Positions 52,615 through 60,675 of a stretch of 64,000 nucleotides of DNA are shown in pieces. Under the pieces are notes generated by a model. That model made no database searches. It was not told where the DNA came from and was given only the letters and a program-made list of their open reading frames with translations. A program made the position numbers and the translations under genes. This stretch comes from an uncultured bacterium (lineage in GTDB: Bacteria > Cyanobacteriota > Vampirovibrionia > Gastranaerophilales > Gastranaerophilaceae): NCBI GenBank assembly GCA_900319365.1, contig ONOE01000003.1:97383-161382 (forward strand). The letters run 5' to 3'. Numbering within the stretch: the stretch's first letter is position 1; the number at the start of each line of letters is the position of its first letter.

Positions 52615-53169
52615 TTATTCGGATTTTTTTACAATTTCTTCAATTTCGCTTACCGCACGATCGACATCATCATTGACAACGGTGTAGTCGTATTGCTTGG
52701 CTCTTTCAAGCTCGATTGAAACCTGCGAAAGTCGCTTTTGAATGGTTTCTTCGTCCTCGGTGTGCCTGCCTCTTAAACGGTGCTCAAGTTCTTCAATGCT
52801 TGGCGGAGCAATAAAGATAAATACGGCTTCAGGGATTTTTTTCTTAACCTGTAATGCGCCTTGGGTGTCTATTTCTAAAATTACATGAAATCCTTCACGC
52901 AGTTTTTCTTCAATATATTTTTTCTTTGTCCCATAATAGTGCTCTGCAAATTTTGCATATTCTAAAAATTTATTCTCACGGATATTTTTTTCAAATTCTT
53001 CGTTTGAAAGGAAGAAGTAATTAACGCCGTCGGTTTCCCCCGGGCGAGGTTTTCTTGTGGTGCAGGAAACAGACAGCACAAAATCTTTATGCTTTTGCAT
53101 AAATCTGTTTATGACAGTACCTTTGCCGACACCCGAAAACCCTGAAATTACGAATAATTTTTTGTTCAT
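52615..53169 (-). CDS. gmk: Guanylate kinase
   Basis: A 184-residue GMP kinase. The Walker A motif reads GFSGVGKGT near residues 9-17 and the GMP-binding region SVSCTTRKPRPGETDGVNYFF follows, cited here by its core TTRKPRPGE. ILEIDTQGALQVK and RLRGR are present. Length is normal. The ATG at 53169 has no Shine-Dalgarno; TACAAT lies exactly six bases upstream with TGC before it, so the message is probably leaderless. Upstream of coaBC, a common arrangement. Confidence 0.96.
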   Translation of the reverse strand: MNKKLFVISGFSGVGKGTVINRFMQKHKDFVLSVSCTTRKPRPGETDGVNYFFLSNEEFEKNIRENKFLEYAKFAEHYYGTKKKYIEEKLREGFHVILEIDTQGALQVKKKIPEAVFIFIAPPSIEELEHRLRGRHTEDEETIQKRLSQVSIELERAKQYDYTVVNDDVDRAVSEIEEIVKKSE

Positions 53170-53175
53170 GTAGCT

Positions 53176-53184
53176 ATTGTAGCA
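53176..53184 (-). promoter_or_regulatory. Extended -10 giving a predicted leaderless gmk mRNA
   Basis: On the minus strand TGC TACAAT (53184 to 53176), exactly six bases ahead of the ATG at 53169. No ribosome site lies between. Confidence 0.6.
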
Positions 53185-53220
53185 CAAAAAATAAAAAGAG
53201 GGTTAATAAATAATGATTAG

Positions 53221-56200
53221 TTATTTGTCCTTTGCGGGGGTGCCGGATGTTTGTGTTTGCGGCATTGTTTGATTAGCCTTTGATGCAGCATTGCGCAAAA
53301 GTTTACCCAAATTTATTGCGCTCTGTCCCGCATTTTGTTTGATATTGCGAATGTTTTGTCCCGTTTGTTCAAGTGATTGTTTCTCGTTTTCAACTTTCTG
53401 CTTTTGGGTGTTTACAATATTCGTAACATTTGTTTTTACGTTCTTAACGGTATTTTTTGCCGCCGTTATTTGATTATTAACATTCGTTTTTGCAGCCTGA
53501 ACAGCTTGTTTTACGTCCTGTTTAACATTCATTTGAGTTGTATCGCAGGTCGAAAGCCATCTGAAGCTCCTTATTGATGATGCCTTATAAATACTGCCGA
53601 TAAATACAACCTTAAAATCCTTATAAGACTTGCTGCCTGAGGTTAGCGCAGGGATAAGTTTTATGTTTTCCGTATTCGGATTTTGGGTCAATTTATCAAG
53701 CATTGCCGCCGTATTTGCCCCGAATTTCGGAATATAAGAAAGCAATTTTGATGCTGTCAATTGTCCGAACGGTCCTAAAAGCGATACGACTTTTGAATCC
53801 AATCTGCCGAGGATATTAAGGTTTGCATAGCTTGAAGGCAGGTTATAATAACCTTTTACATAGTATGACATTAACGGACCCTCAACCTTGATATTTTGCA
53901 AATTCGCTTCAGCTCCGTTCATTTTGATATCACCCTTTATGGATTTAAATTTATCCGTTTGCTGAATTGCCGTAGCCGTAGATAATGCCGAAATTGCAGA
54001 TTTTAAAATCGAAACGGATTCGATATTTTGCGCTTTTACAAAATTCTCAAATTTACCTATGCTTACAAATCTGCCGTCATCTATATTAAAATCAATATTT
54101 CCTTTTATAGATTTAATTATTTGGGTATCGGTTACGCCGTTTCCAGTAAGGTTTGCGCCGAAACTCAAATCTCCCGTCAGAGCTTTTGAAATTCCCGTTG
54201 ATGCTTCAATCGCATTCATAGAATTAAGCCCTTTGCCTTTTATATCTATTCCGAACGCAAAATGCGGAATGTCATAGGTTAACTTGCCGTTTATTTTCCC
54301 ATCATAAGCATCTGCGCTGATATCGCTTAAATTAAATGTCGTAAAATTATTGTTGAGGTTAAATTTTGCGCCTAAATTTGTGCCGACAATCATTCCCATC
54401 ATAATCCTGTCGGCTGTTGCGCTGCCCGTAATTCCTCTGCCGTCTAAATGAGCGCTGAGATTAATCAGGGCAAAATCCAAATTCTTTGATGAAATATCTT
54501 TAGCGTTAACTTTGCCTTTGATTTTGTAATCTGTCAAGCCGCCCGAGATATTAACGTTTCCGTTACCCGTGATGTTTGAAATTCCGCCAATCCCCGGAAT
54601 CGGGAACGAAATATTTCTCGGAACGGATATATTTAAATCCGCATCAGGGTTTGAAAAATTGCTTATCGTACCCGTTAATGATGCAATTTTATTTGCGCCC
54701 GCATAGAGTCCCGAATTTCTGAAAGTCAACGTTCCGTTTTCAATTTTTATATCGGAATGAATTTTTGCGGTTCTGTTTTTTAAAGCTTTAATATCTAAAA
54801 ATCTGACGTAACCGTGAGGGGTTGCATTCAGGTTAAATGCAATATTCTGGCTTTTAGCGTTGCCGCTTGCTTTGACACTTAACGGCATTGAACCCGCATA
54901 AGGAAACATCGAGCGCATATTTGTCGGTATAAACGCCGCAACATCTCGGGATGCAAGGCTGCCTTTCGCCGTTATATTTATGTTTAATTTATCGTTTAAA
55001 TAATCTTTGACTTTCCCTTGAACGTCAACTCTTGAATTATTTATAAGTACGTAAGAATTATTAATTGTGATATCTTTTTTATCGGCTTTTAAATTCATTT
55101 TTGGAACAGAAACGGAGGCTGTCGGGTTTTTAAGTTTCAACGAATTAATCCCGATAAGTCCGCCGAAATCTTTTTCGTCAATGACAAGTTTAACAAGCGC
55201 ATTATTTAATAATAATCTGATATTTGCGCCTTTATTATAAATATTTATGTTGTCAATATTTAAAGAAATGTCGGGTTTAATTTTTGTCAATTTTCCTTTA
55301 ACTACGGCTTTTAATGACAGAGTACCGGATGAAATATTGTTTTCATTTAACAATTTTATTTGTCCGATACTTGCAAGCAAACCTTTAACGGGCAATTTGT
55401 CAGCTGTTAATATTAAATCCGCAACCGATTTTTCAGATATTGTTCCCGATAATTTTAAAGGATGCCCCAATATCGAAAAGCCTGATTTCTTAATATTAAT
55501 ATTATTATCGTTCAAATCAATATCAGCACTTATCTTGTCAACCAAAACATTGTATGCCGCAAAATTTATGCTTGAGGGTAAAATTTTCAAACTTCCGCTT
55601 GAGCGGACTTTTTTCATATTAGATTTGATTTTGAAATTCGCATCAATTGATCCTTTTGCGCTGACGGTTTTTAAATCTTCCCTGCCGAAAGATTGAGCAA
55701 GACTGTCTAATACTCTTATAATATTATTTAATTTCGCATTAGAATAAACACTCAAATCAACAGACGGATGCTTGCCTGATTTGATATTACCCAGAATTTG
55801 AGTTTTCTCTTTTGTGTCCGTTGAAGTATAAAAAACCGAATCAATGTCGGTTCTTTTTCCTCTGAATTTCAGTTTTGCGTAACCGTCAGGCAATTGATGC
55901 CCGTTTGAAATTACGCTAAAGCTGTTGATTTCAAATTTCCCTCTTTGTTTGGGATTTTTAAAAGTCCCGGAAGTTTTTATATCGGCTTTTAAATCAGCCT
56001 TAAATCCGGTTTTATTTATTGATTTAAATAAATCTTCAACATTGATTGAAACTGACGGTTTGGTGTTTGCGCTTTGAGAAGCGGTTTTCGGCGCAAAAAT
56101 TAAATCGTCAAAAGAAGTTTCGGGCATAATTTTATTATAAATTTTGATATCATATTTTGACATCAGGCGCTTATCAAGAACAACGCTGCCGTTTGTTGAA

Positions 56201-56799
56201 ATTTTAACTTTCTTATTAAAGTTAAAATCGGTAATCTTGAGATTTTTACCGTTTGCAAAATAAGTTTTGCCGTTGCTGTCAATGAAAGTCAATTTATAAT
56301 TTTTAACTTTGATATTTGGCAAATTGTTTGATAATTTTAATCCGTAAGGAAGTGAGAATGAAGATTGCGAGCTGTTATCAGATGTAAAATATTTTTCAAT
56401 TTCCAAATCTCCGTTTTTGGCTATTTCAAGATTGATTTTTACATTTTCAGCGCCGATATTGCCTGCCTGAACTTTTTTAATAACAAGCGGCAGAAGTCTT
56501 AAATCCGCTTTTCCGTTTTTGATGTAAAGCAATTTGGTTTTGCTGTTTGGAATACTGATTGATAAAGACTTGAATTTGATTCCCGCACCGAGCATCGGAG
56601 TGGTAATAAGTGCAGGGTCGCTGATTTTAAAATCAAATCCCGTATTTTTTGATACCATTGAATTTATATCTTTTGTGTAAGACTTTACAACAGGCGAAAG
56701 AAATAACGGCAGTATCAAAAATATTGCATATAAACAAAACAATATAACTGCACATATCAAGCCTGATTTAATCCGTTTGCTTTCAAAATTTATTCTCAT
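53221..56799 (-). CDS. Large AsmA-family envelope protein
   Basis: A 1192-residue protein with one N-terminal membrane anchor (about residues 13-34, LICAVILFCLYAIFLILPLF) and a very long, beta-rich periplasmic part. The AsmA-type N-terminal block (NTGFDFKISDPALITTPMLG near residue 48) and an AsmA C-terminal-like region near residues 900-1010 (GDLSFGANLTGNG, INFNIDDGRF-like strands, KGYYNLPSS) are present. Such proteins move phospholipids across the periplasm to the outer membrane. The last ~110 residues are a Gln/Asn/Lys-rich coiled coil. GGGAA precedes the ATG. It is a second paralogue beside the one at 31744. Confidence 0.82.
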   Translation of the reverse strand: MRINFESKRIKSGLICAVILFCLYAIFLILPLFLSPVVKSYTKDINSMVSKNTGFDFKISDPALITTPMLGAGIKFKSLSISIPNSKTKLLYIKNGKADLRLLPLVIKKVQAGNIGAENVKINLEIAKNGDLEIEKYFTSDNSSQSSFSLPYGLKLSNNLPNIKVKNYKLTFIDSNGKTYFANGKNLKITDFNFNKKVKISTNGSVVLDKRLMSKYDIKIYNKIMPETSFDDLIFAPKTASQSANTKPSVSINVEDLFKSINKTGFKADLKADIKTSGTFKNPKQRGKFEINSFSVISNGHQLPDGYAKLKFRGKRTDIDSVFYTSTDTKEKTQILGNIKSGKHPSVDLSVYSNAKLNNIIRVLDSLAQSFGREDLKTVSAKGSIDANFKIKSNMKKVRSSGSLKILPSSINFAAYNVLVDKISADIDLNDNNINIKKSGFSILGHPLKLSGTISEKSVADLILTADKLPVKGLLASIGQIKLLNENNISSGTLSLKAVVKGKLTKIKPDISLNIDNINIYNKGANIRLLLNNALVKLVIDEKDFGGLIGINSLKLKNPTASVSVPKMNLKADKKDITINNSYVLINNSRVDVQGKVKDYLNDKLNINITAKGSLASRDVAAFIPTNMRSMFPYAGSMPLSVKASGNAKSQNIAFNLNATPHGYVRFLDIKALKNRTAKIHSDIKIENGTLTFRNSGLYAGANKIASLTGTISNFSNPDADLNISVPRNISFPIPGIGGISNITGNGNVNISGGLTDYKIKGKVNAKDISSKNLDFALINLSAHLDGRGITGSATADRIMMGMIVGTNLGAKFNLNNNFTTFNLSDISADAYDGKINGKLTYDIPHFAFGIDIKGKGLNSMNAIEASTGISKALTGDLSFGANLTGNGVTDTQIIKSIKGNIDFNIDDGRFVSIGKFENFVKAQNIESVSILKSAISALSTATAIQQTDKFKSIKGDIKMNGAEANLQNIKVEGPLMSYYVKGYYNLPSSYANLNILGRLDSKVVSLLGPFGQLTASKLLSYIPKFGANTAAMLDKLTQNPNTENIKLIPALTSGSKSYKDFKVVFIGSIYKASSIRSFRWLSTCDTTQMNVKQDVKQAVQAAKTNVNNQITAAKNTVKNVKTNVTNIVNTQKQKVENEKQSLEQTGQNIRNIKQNAGQSAINLGKLLRNAASKANQTMPQTQTSGTPAKDK

Positions 56800-56872
56800 A
56801 TAACCATTCCCAGAAATAAAATACTATATAAAATATTTTAGCATAAATTATTAAGGTTATAAAAAAATATGT

Positions 56873-57502
56873 TTACAAATTTTTTGAATGTAAATCTGTT
56901 CCGCCTGTTTTAATCAGGTTGTATTTATCTGCAAGTTTTTCGTATTCGTCAGCTTGGGCAAACTTAATATATTTTCTCCATCTTGGATATGGATAATAAA
57001 TTTCGATTCCGTCTAAGCCGATTTGTTTCAGACCTTTTATAAATTTATCGGGGTTTAGCGCCCAACAGCACGCAGGGTGAGCAAGGACAGCTATCCCGCC
57101 CGATTTGTGAATCGCTTCAATTAAATTTTTGATATTGCGTCTTGAAAAAAATCTGACAATATCTTTTTCCGTTCCTGTTTTATTTTTTGAATAAAACGGT
57201 TTCATAAAGTTGGAATTTATGTCAATCCCGTATGCAAGAAGATGAAGAAAAATATACTTGTACCAGACGTCAAATTCAACCCCGGGGATAAGATTTGTAT
57301 AAAGCGGGTGGTCAAGATGTCCGTTTACAGTGTTATGATCGGTTATTGAAATATATTTATAACCTTTTTCTTTCGCCTGCATTACGATATCGCCAAACTC
57401 AGCCAATCCGTCCGAATAGTTTGTGTGAATGTGCAAATTCACTCTGCCCGACAGATAATCTTCTTTGGTAAAACTTTTTATTAATTCTTTGTAATCAGTC
57501 AT
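56873..57502 (-). CDS. PHP domain phosphoesterase
   Basis: A 209-residue PHP-fold metal hydrolase. Motifs in order: HIHTNYSDG (residues 23-31), SITDHNTVNG, PGVEFD, VLAHPAC and TGGTDLHS near the C terminus, with GTD where GSD is commoner. The short length suits a stand-alone nucleotide 3'-5' phosphodiesterase or histidinol-phosphatase-like enzyme, not a polymerase domain. GGGAAAAA precedes the ATG. The substrate is unknown. Confidence 0.85.
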   Translation of the reverse strand: MTDYKELIKSFTKEDYLSGRVNLHIHTNYSDGLAEFGDIVMQAKEKGYKYISITDHNTVNGHLDHPLYTNLIPGVEFDVWYKYIFLHLLAYGIDINSNFMKPFYSKNKTGTEKDIVRFFSRRNIKNLIEAIHKSGGIAVLAHPACCWALNPDKFIKGLKQIGLDGIEIYYPYPRWRKYIKFAQADEYEKLADKYNLIKTGGTDLHSKNL

Positions 57503-57540
57503 TGTTTTTCCCGATAATATTTTTAGTAAATATGTTATGC

Positions 57541-57775
57541 TGAACTTTACAAAGCAAACAGACGATACGCAGTAAGTCTTGTGAGCCTGTATGCATGGAT
57601 GTTGTTTCAGTATCTAACCAATTTTCAAATTTTACGAATATTTAATTTGAAAATTGGTTATCTTGCTGATAATCATAGCGCTCAACTTTACTAAATAGGG
57701 AGTTACGAAAGGCTTAAATAGTTCATTGCTCTTTGAGCCTTTTCCCTATATTTATATTTTAACTTATTTTGAATT
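57541..57775 (+). ncRNA. Candidate structured noncoding RNA
   Basis: An extended -10 (TGT TATGCT, 57533-57541) is followed by about 220 bases with clear secondary structure: a perfect 17-bp stem (TAACCAATTTTCAAATT 57615-57631 with its complement 57644-57660), then a two-part stem in which ATAGGGA and AAAGGCT (about 57696-57717) pair with AGCCTTT and TCCCTAT (about 57736-57750), running into T-rich sequence. The last part could be a terminator. It matches no family I can name; tmRNA, RNase P and SRP consensus are not seen. Confidence 0.4.
57615..57660. repeat. Perfect 17-bp inverted repeat
   Basis: Arms 57615-57631 and 57644-57660 with a 12-base loop. No T run follows, so it is not a terminator by itself. 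Confidence 0.8.
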
Positions 57776-57885
57776 TTGTTCAACCCCATGAAGTTTATGA
57801 TTTTACATTTTAAAAAATATTTTTAAATCAGCATATTGTTTTTCTAACTATATTTGTAATAAAATGACATGTAACGAGGGCAAGT

Positions 57886-58845
57886 ATGGCAAACGCAAAA
57901 GTTAAAAACAGTATATTTTATGTACTTTTTGAGGGTTTGAAAATTTATTTTTCAAATATAGATAAGTTCCTTTTGTACATGTTATTTCCCGTACTCGGGC
58001 AGATTATAGGGCTTATTTTAACTTTCGGTTTGACTATCGGGTTGGCGGATAAAGTTGCCGCAAAAGCTCACAATATGCATTCTGCAATGCTTATCATTTT
58101 ACTGCTTGCAATTCCGGGGTTATTAATATTTTTAAAAGCTTTCTGGGATTATATGGTTGCTTATGTTGCCCTAAACTCTATGACAGAGGGTGCCGTTACA
58201 ACAGGTCATGTATACGATTTTCAATCGCACAGGGAAGTTGCAACAAGACGATCGTTTAAATATATAGGTTTCTTAATAGCAGTCGGATTTTTAACTATTG
58301 TTGCGATTTTATGCAATATAATTCCGATAGTGGGATTAATCCCTACCGTTGCATTTTGGGTTTATTTTATACTCGTGTTTCAGGTATTCACGTTTGAACC
58401 CGAACTTTCCGTAAAGGAATGCTTCAAGCGCAGTATGGAACTTGTTAAGGGCAACTGGTTCAGAACTTTTGTTTTAATGCTCTTATTGGGATTTTTCTCT
58501 ATATTTATAATAACAGAAGGGGTTTCGGTCGTTTTTGATTGTATTCATCTGACCGATAAAATTTGTTCGTTATTTGATTTTGTCGGAATGGCGCTGCCGC
58601 TTGAATACGTGAATAAAGCCTTGAGATATTTAAAGTTAAACGAAATATCAGTCGGATTAATTTCAAAAATTATTTATATGTCAATTTTGAGTACGATAGT
58701 TGCAGAGTTCAGTCTGCCGATAAGAAGTATTTGCTACTCATTGTGGTACAGAATTTTAGTCAGACTCAAAGGCGAAAGATTGTATGGAGATAAAAAGCCT
58801 AAAAAATCCTCAAAACAATCAAAAAAAGAAAAAGAGGACGAATAA
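57886..58845 (+). CDS. Multi-pass membrane protein of unknown function
   Basis: A 319-residue protein with about six membrane segments (for example MLFPVLGQIIGLILTFGLTI, AMLIILLLAIPGLLIFL, FLIAVGFLTIVAILCNIIPI). The FEPELSVKECFKRSMELVKGNWFRTF block near residues 170-195 (cited by its core SVKECFKRSMELVKGNW) resembles DUF975/YciC-like membrane proteins. The C terminus is Lys-rich. GAGGG precedes the ATG. The small zinc-ribbon gene follows by 2 bases, so they form an operon. Confidence 0.65.
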   Translation: MANAKVKNSIFYVLFEGLKIYFSNIDKFLLYMLFPVLGQIIGLILTFGLTIGLADKVAAKAHNMHSAMLIILLLAIPGLLIFLKAFWDYMVAYVALNSMTEGAVTTGHVYDFQSHREVATRRSFKYIGFLIAVGFLTIVAILCNIIPIVGLIPTVAFWVYFILVFQVFTFEPELSVKECFKRSMELVKGNWFRTFVLMLLLGFFSIFIITEGVSVVFDCIHLTDKICSLFDFVGMALPLEYVNKALRYLKLNEISVGLISKIIYMSILSTIVAEFSLPIRSICYSLWYRILVRLKGERLYGDKKPKKSSKQSKKEKEDE

Positions 58846-58847
58846 AG

Positions 58848-59072
58848 ATGTTTATTTGCAAAAACTGTAAATCAAAAGACAAATTTGAACTGATGTTTTC
58901 GCCCGATTATATGGGGGATAAGAATTTTTCGCAAAGATATAACGAAAAAGGCGATATCGAAATAACCGTTGACGGCTACACTTTTATCCCCGATTTGCAA
59001 TTTATGAACGAACATGCCGTATGCAGATATTGCGGGCAAATTTATATGTGGGATTATGACTACGGGAAATAA
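58848..59072 (+). CDS. Small zinc-ribbon protein
   Basis: A 74-residue protein with two Cys pairs, CKNC at residues 4-7 and CRYC near residue 59, that can form a zinc ribbon. The middle is polar and aromatic-rich (DGYTFIPDL). It starts 2 bases after the previous gene, with GAGGACG inside that gene as ribosome site. Unrecognised; zinc ribbons of this size often act in nucleic-acid or protein contacts. Confidence 0.65.
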   Translation: MFICKNCKSKDKFELMFSPDYMGDKNFSQRYNEKGDIEITVDGYTFIPDLQFMNEHAVCRYCGQIYMWDYDYGK

Positions 59073-59107
59073 TCCTAAAATATATTTTAAAAACAATGTC
59101 TTAAAAA

Positions 59108-60547
59108 CTATTTTGTATATAATTTGCTGATATCAAGTTTAATTCTGTTTTCGGCAGGCGAAATGTCATATATTGTTTGGGCAAAATCTTCAATATAGTG
59201 TTTGTCTATTTGTTTTTTTCTGCCTCTGCTTACCTTATCAAAGATGCCTGCTTTTTCAAGTTCAATTAATCTGTCGACGTATTTTTGGCAGTTATCGGCG
59301 GTTTCGGGGTGCTTTCTAACCCATTCGTCAAAGAAAATATCCGTCTTATCGCTGTTAATTCCTGCACCGCACAAACCGTAATTTGTGGCAAGATTTTTCC
59401 CGCCGTTATTTTTTGCAAGCAGGTGATCGATGGAACCTACACCATCTCTGAGAAGTCCGTAACCTATTCTGTCTGCTGGTTCGTGAGCATACTTAACGAT
59501 GAATGCGGATAAATCCTGTCTTGATGTAGGTAATGATCTTGCGGTTGACATAATTTTTTGTTCAAGTTTTTTATCATCAAGTCTTTCGGCGATTTTTCTT
59601 AAATCGTGAATGAAAGCTTTTCTTTCAAATTGAACAAATGTCGGGAATCCGCATATTTTTGCGCTTGTTGTTTCAAACAGATTTACTAAATCTTTGTTAT
59701 TTTTTAAACAAGAATTTTCAAAAATTCTTCTTAATTCATTCAGGCTGTCTGTATTGTGTTTAAGATTTTCGGGCTGCATCTGATGTTCAAGTTTCTTTTG
59801 AATGGTCATTTTATTTCTGCCGAAAGGATTTACGCCTTTAGGCTCGCCCGGGAACACTTTTCTTGCGGCTCTTTCGAGTTTATTAATAGCCCTTACCTGA
59901 TAGAATTTGTTTTCGCTGCGGATACTTTTTGCAATTCGCCCGAGTTTATATTTAAATTCTTTTTCGCTGAAAGGCAAAATAACAGGGTCATTGTCTAATC
60001 GTCTGTATGTAATATTCATTAAATCAAGAAACTCTTTGTATAAATCTTTCGGCATATCGCATGCGTATTCGAAAATTTTGCCGAAAATCGGTTTTTGTTC
60101 TTTTAACAATTTCTTTTCGTGCTTGTGGTACAAGATAGACATTGCATCTTCAAGTTTTATATGAGGTTTCTTTGCGGCAATACCTTTCAAAAGCCCGAAA
60201 AATTCTTTATTAATGGGAAGCATGGTATCTTCATAGTGAGAAACGGTTTTTACCATTTTAGCAAGCGGCTGTCTGAAAACACCTGCTTTTTGTAATCTTT
60301 CCAAATCTCTTTGCTCAAGCATCATAAGCCCCGTGTACATATCGGGAACTCTATACGGGACAAGTTTTTTTAATACCGTTCCGTATCCGCCGACAGCTCC
60401 GCCACTGAATGATACCGTATCAGCGTTTAACGTTTTTAAAACCGGTGAAAAGTTCGGCTTGGTAGCTGAAGTATTCGGTGAAACTTTTTTTAAATTTGAT
60501 GATGACCATATTGCAGAATTGGAAAAATTAATAGAACTGATATTCAT
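59108..60547 (-). CDS. Hypothetical protein with C-terminal HNH-like domain
   Basis: A 479-residue protein. The ATG at 60547 is preferred to a GTG at 60553 since AAGGG is better spaced. The N terminus (MNISSINFSNS) is polar, with VSFSGG near residue 47. The middle is helical and basic. At about residues 372-410 the sequence SIDHLLAKNNGG, KNLATNYGLCG and INSDK matches the HNH endonuclease layout (DH, GGxN, xxNxxL, N-x-x-K), though the usual zinc Cys pairs are incomplete. It could be a nuclease or an effector carrying a nuclease-like fold. No signal peptide, and no immunity gene is recognised beside it. Confidence 0.5.
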   Translation of the reverse strand: MNISSINFSNSAIWSSSNLKKVSPNTSATKPNFSPVLKTLNADTVSFSGGAVGGYGTVLKKLVPYRVPDMYTGLMMLEQRDLERLQKAGVFRQPLAKMVKTVSHYEDTMLPINKEFFGLLKGIAAKKPHIKLEDAMSILYHKHEKKLLKEQKPIFGKIFEYACDMPKDLYKEFLDLMNITYRRLDNDPVILPFSEKEFKYKLGRIAKSIRSENKFYQVRAINKLERAARKVFPGEPKGVNPFGRNKMTIQKKLEHQMQPENLKHNTDSLNELRRIFENSCLKNNKDLVNLFETTSAKICGFPTFVQFERKAFIHDLRKIAERLDDKKLEQKIMSTARSLPTSRQDLSAFIVKYAHEPADRIGYGLLRDGVGSIDHLLAKNNGGKNLATNYGLCGAGINSDKTDIFFDEWVRKHPETADNCQKYVDRLIELEKAGIFDKVSRGRKKQIDKHYIEDFAQTIYDISPAENRIKLDISKLYTK

Positions 60548-60675
60548 ACGCACACAACCCTTAATTATTAATAATTATTTATCTATTAAACTCCCTAAAA
60601 ATTCAATTTGCTATTTTGTGAACAAAATTTTACAATTTTCTTTTTTGCAAGAAATATTTGTAATACTATAATGTT

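Larger units (their letters stand above)
57503..57885. other. Gap containing strong inverted repeats
   Basis: This 383-base gap separates the PHP gene and the 57886 gene. It carries a 17-bp inverted repeat (57615-57660) and a compound stem (about 57695-57755); these are treated below as a candidate RNA. No protein frame is supported. Confidence 0.6.
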
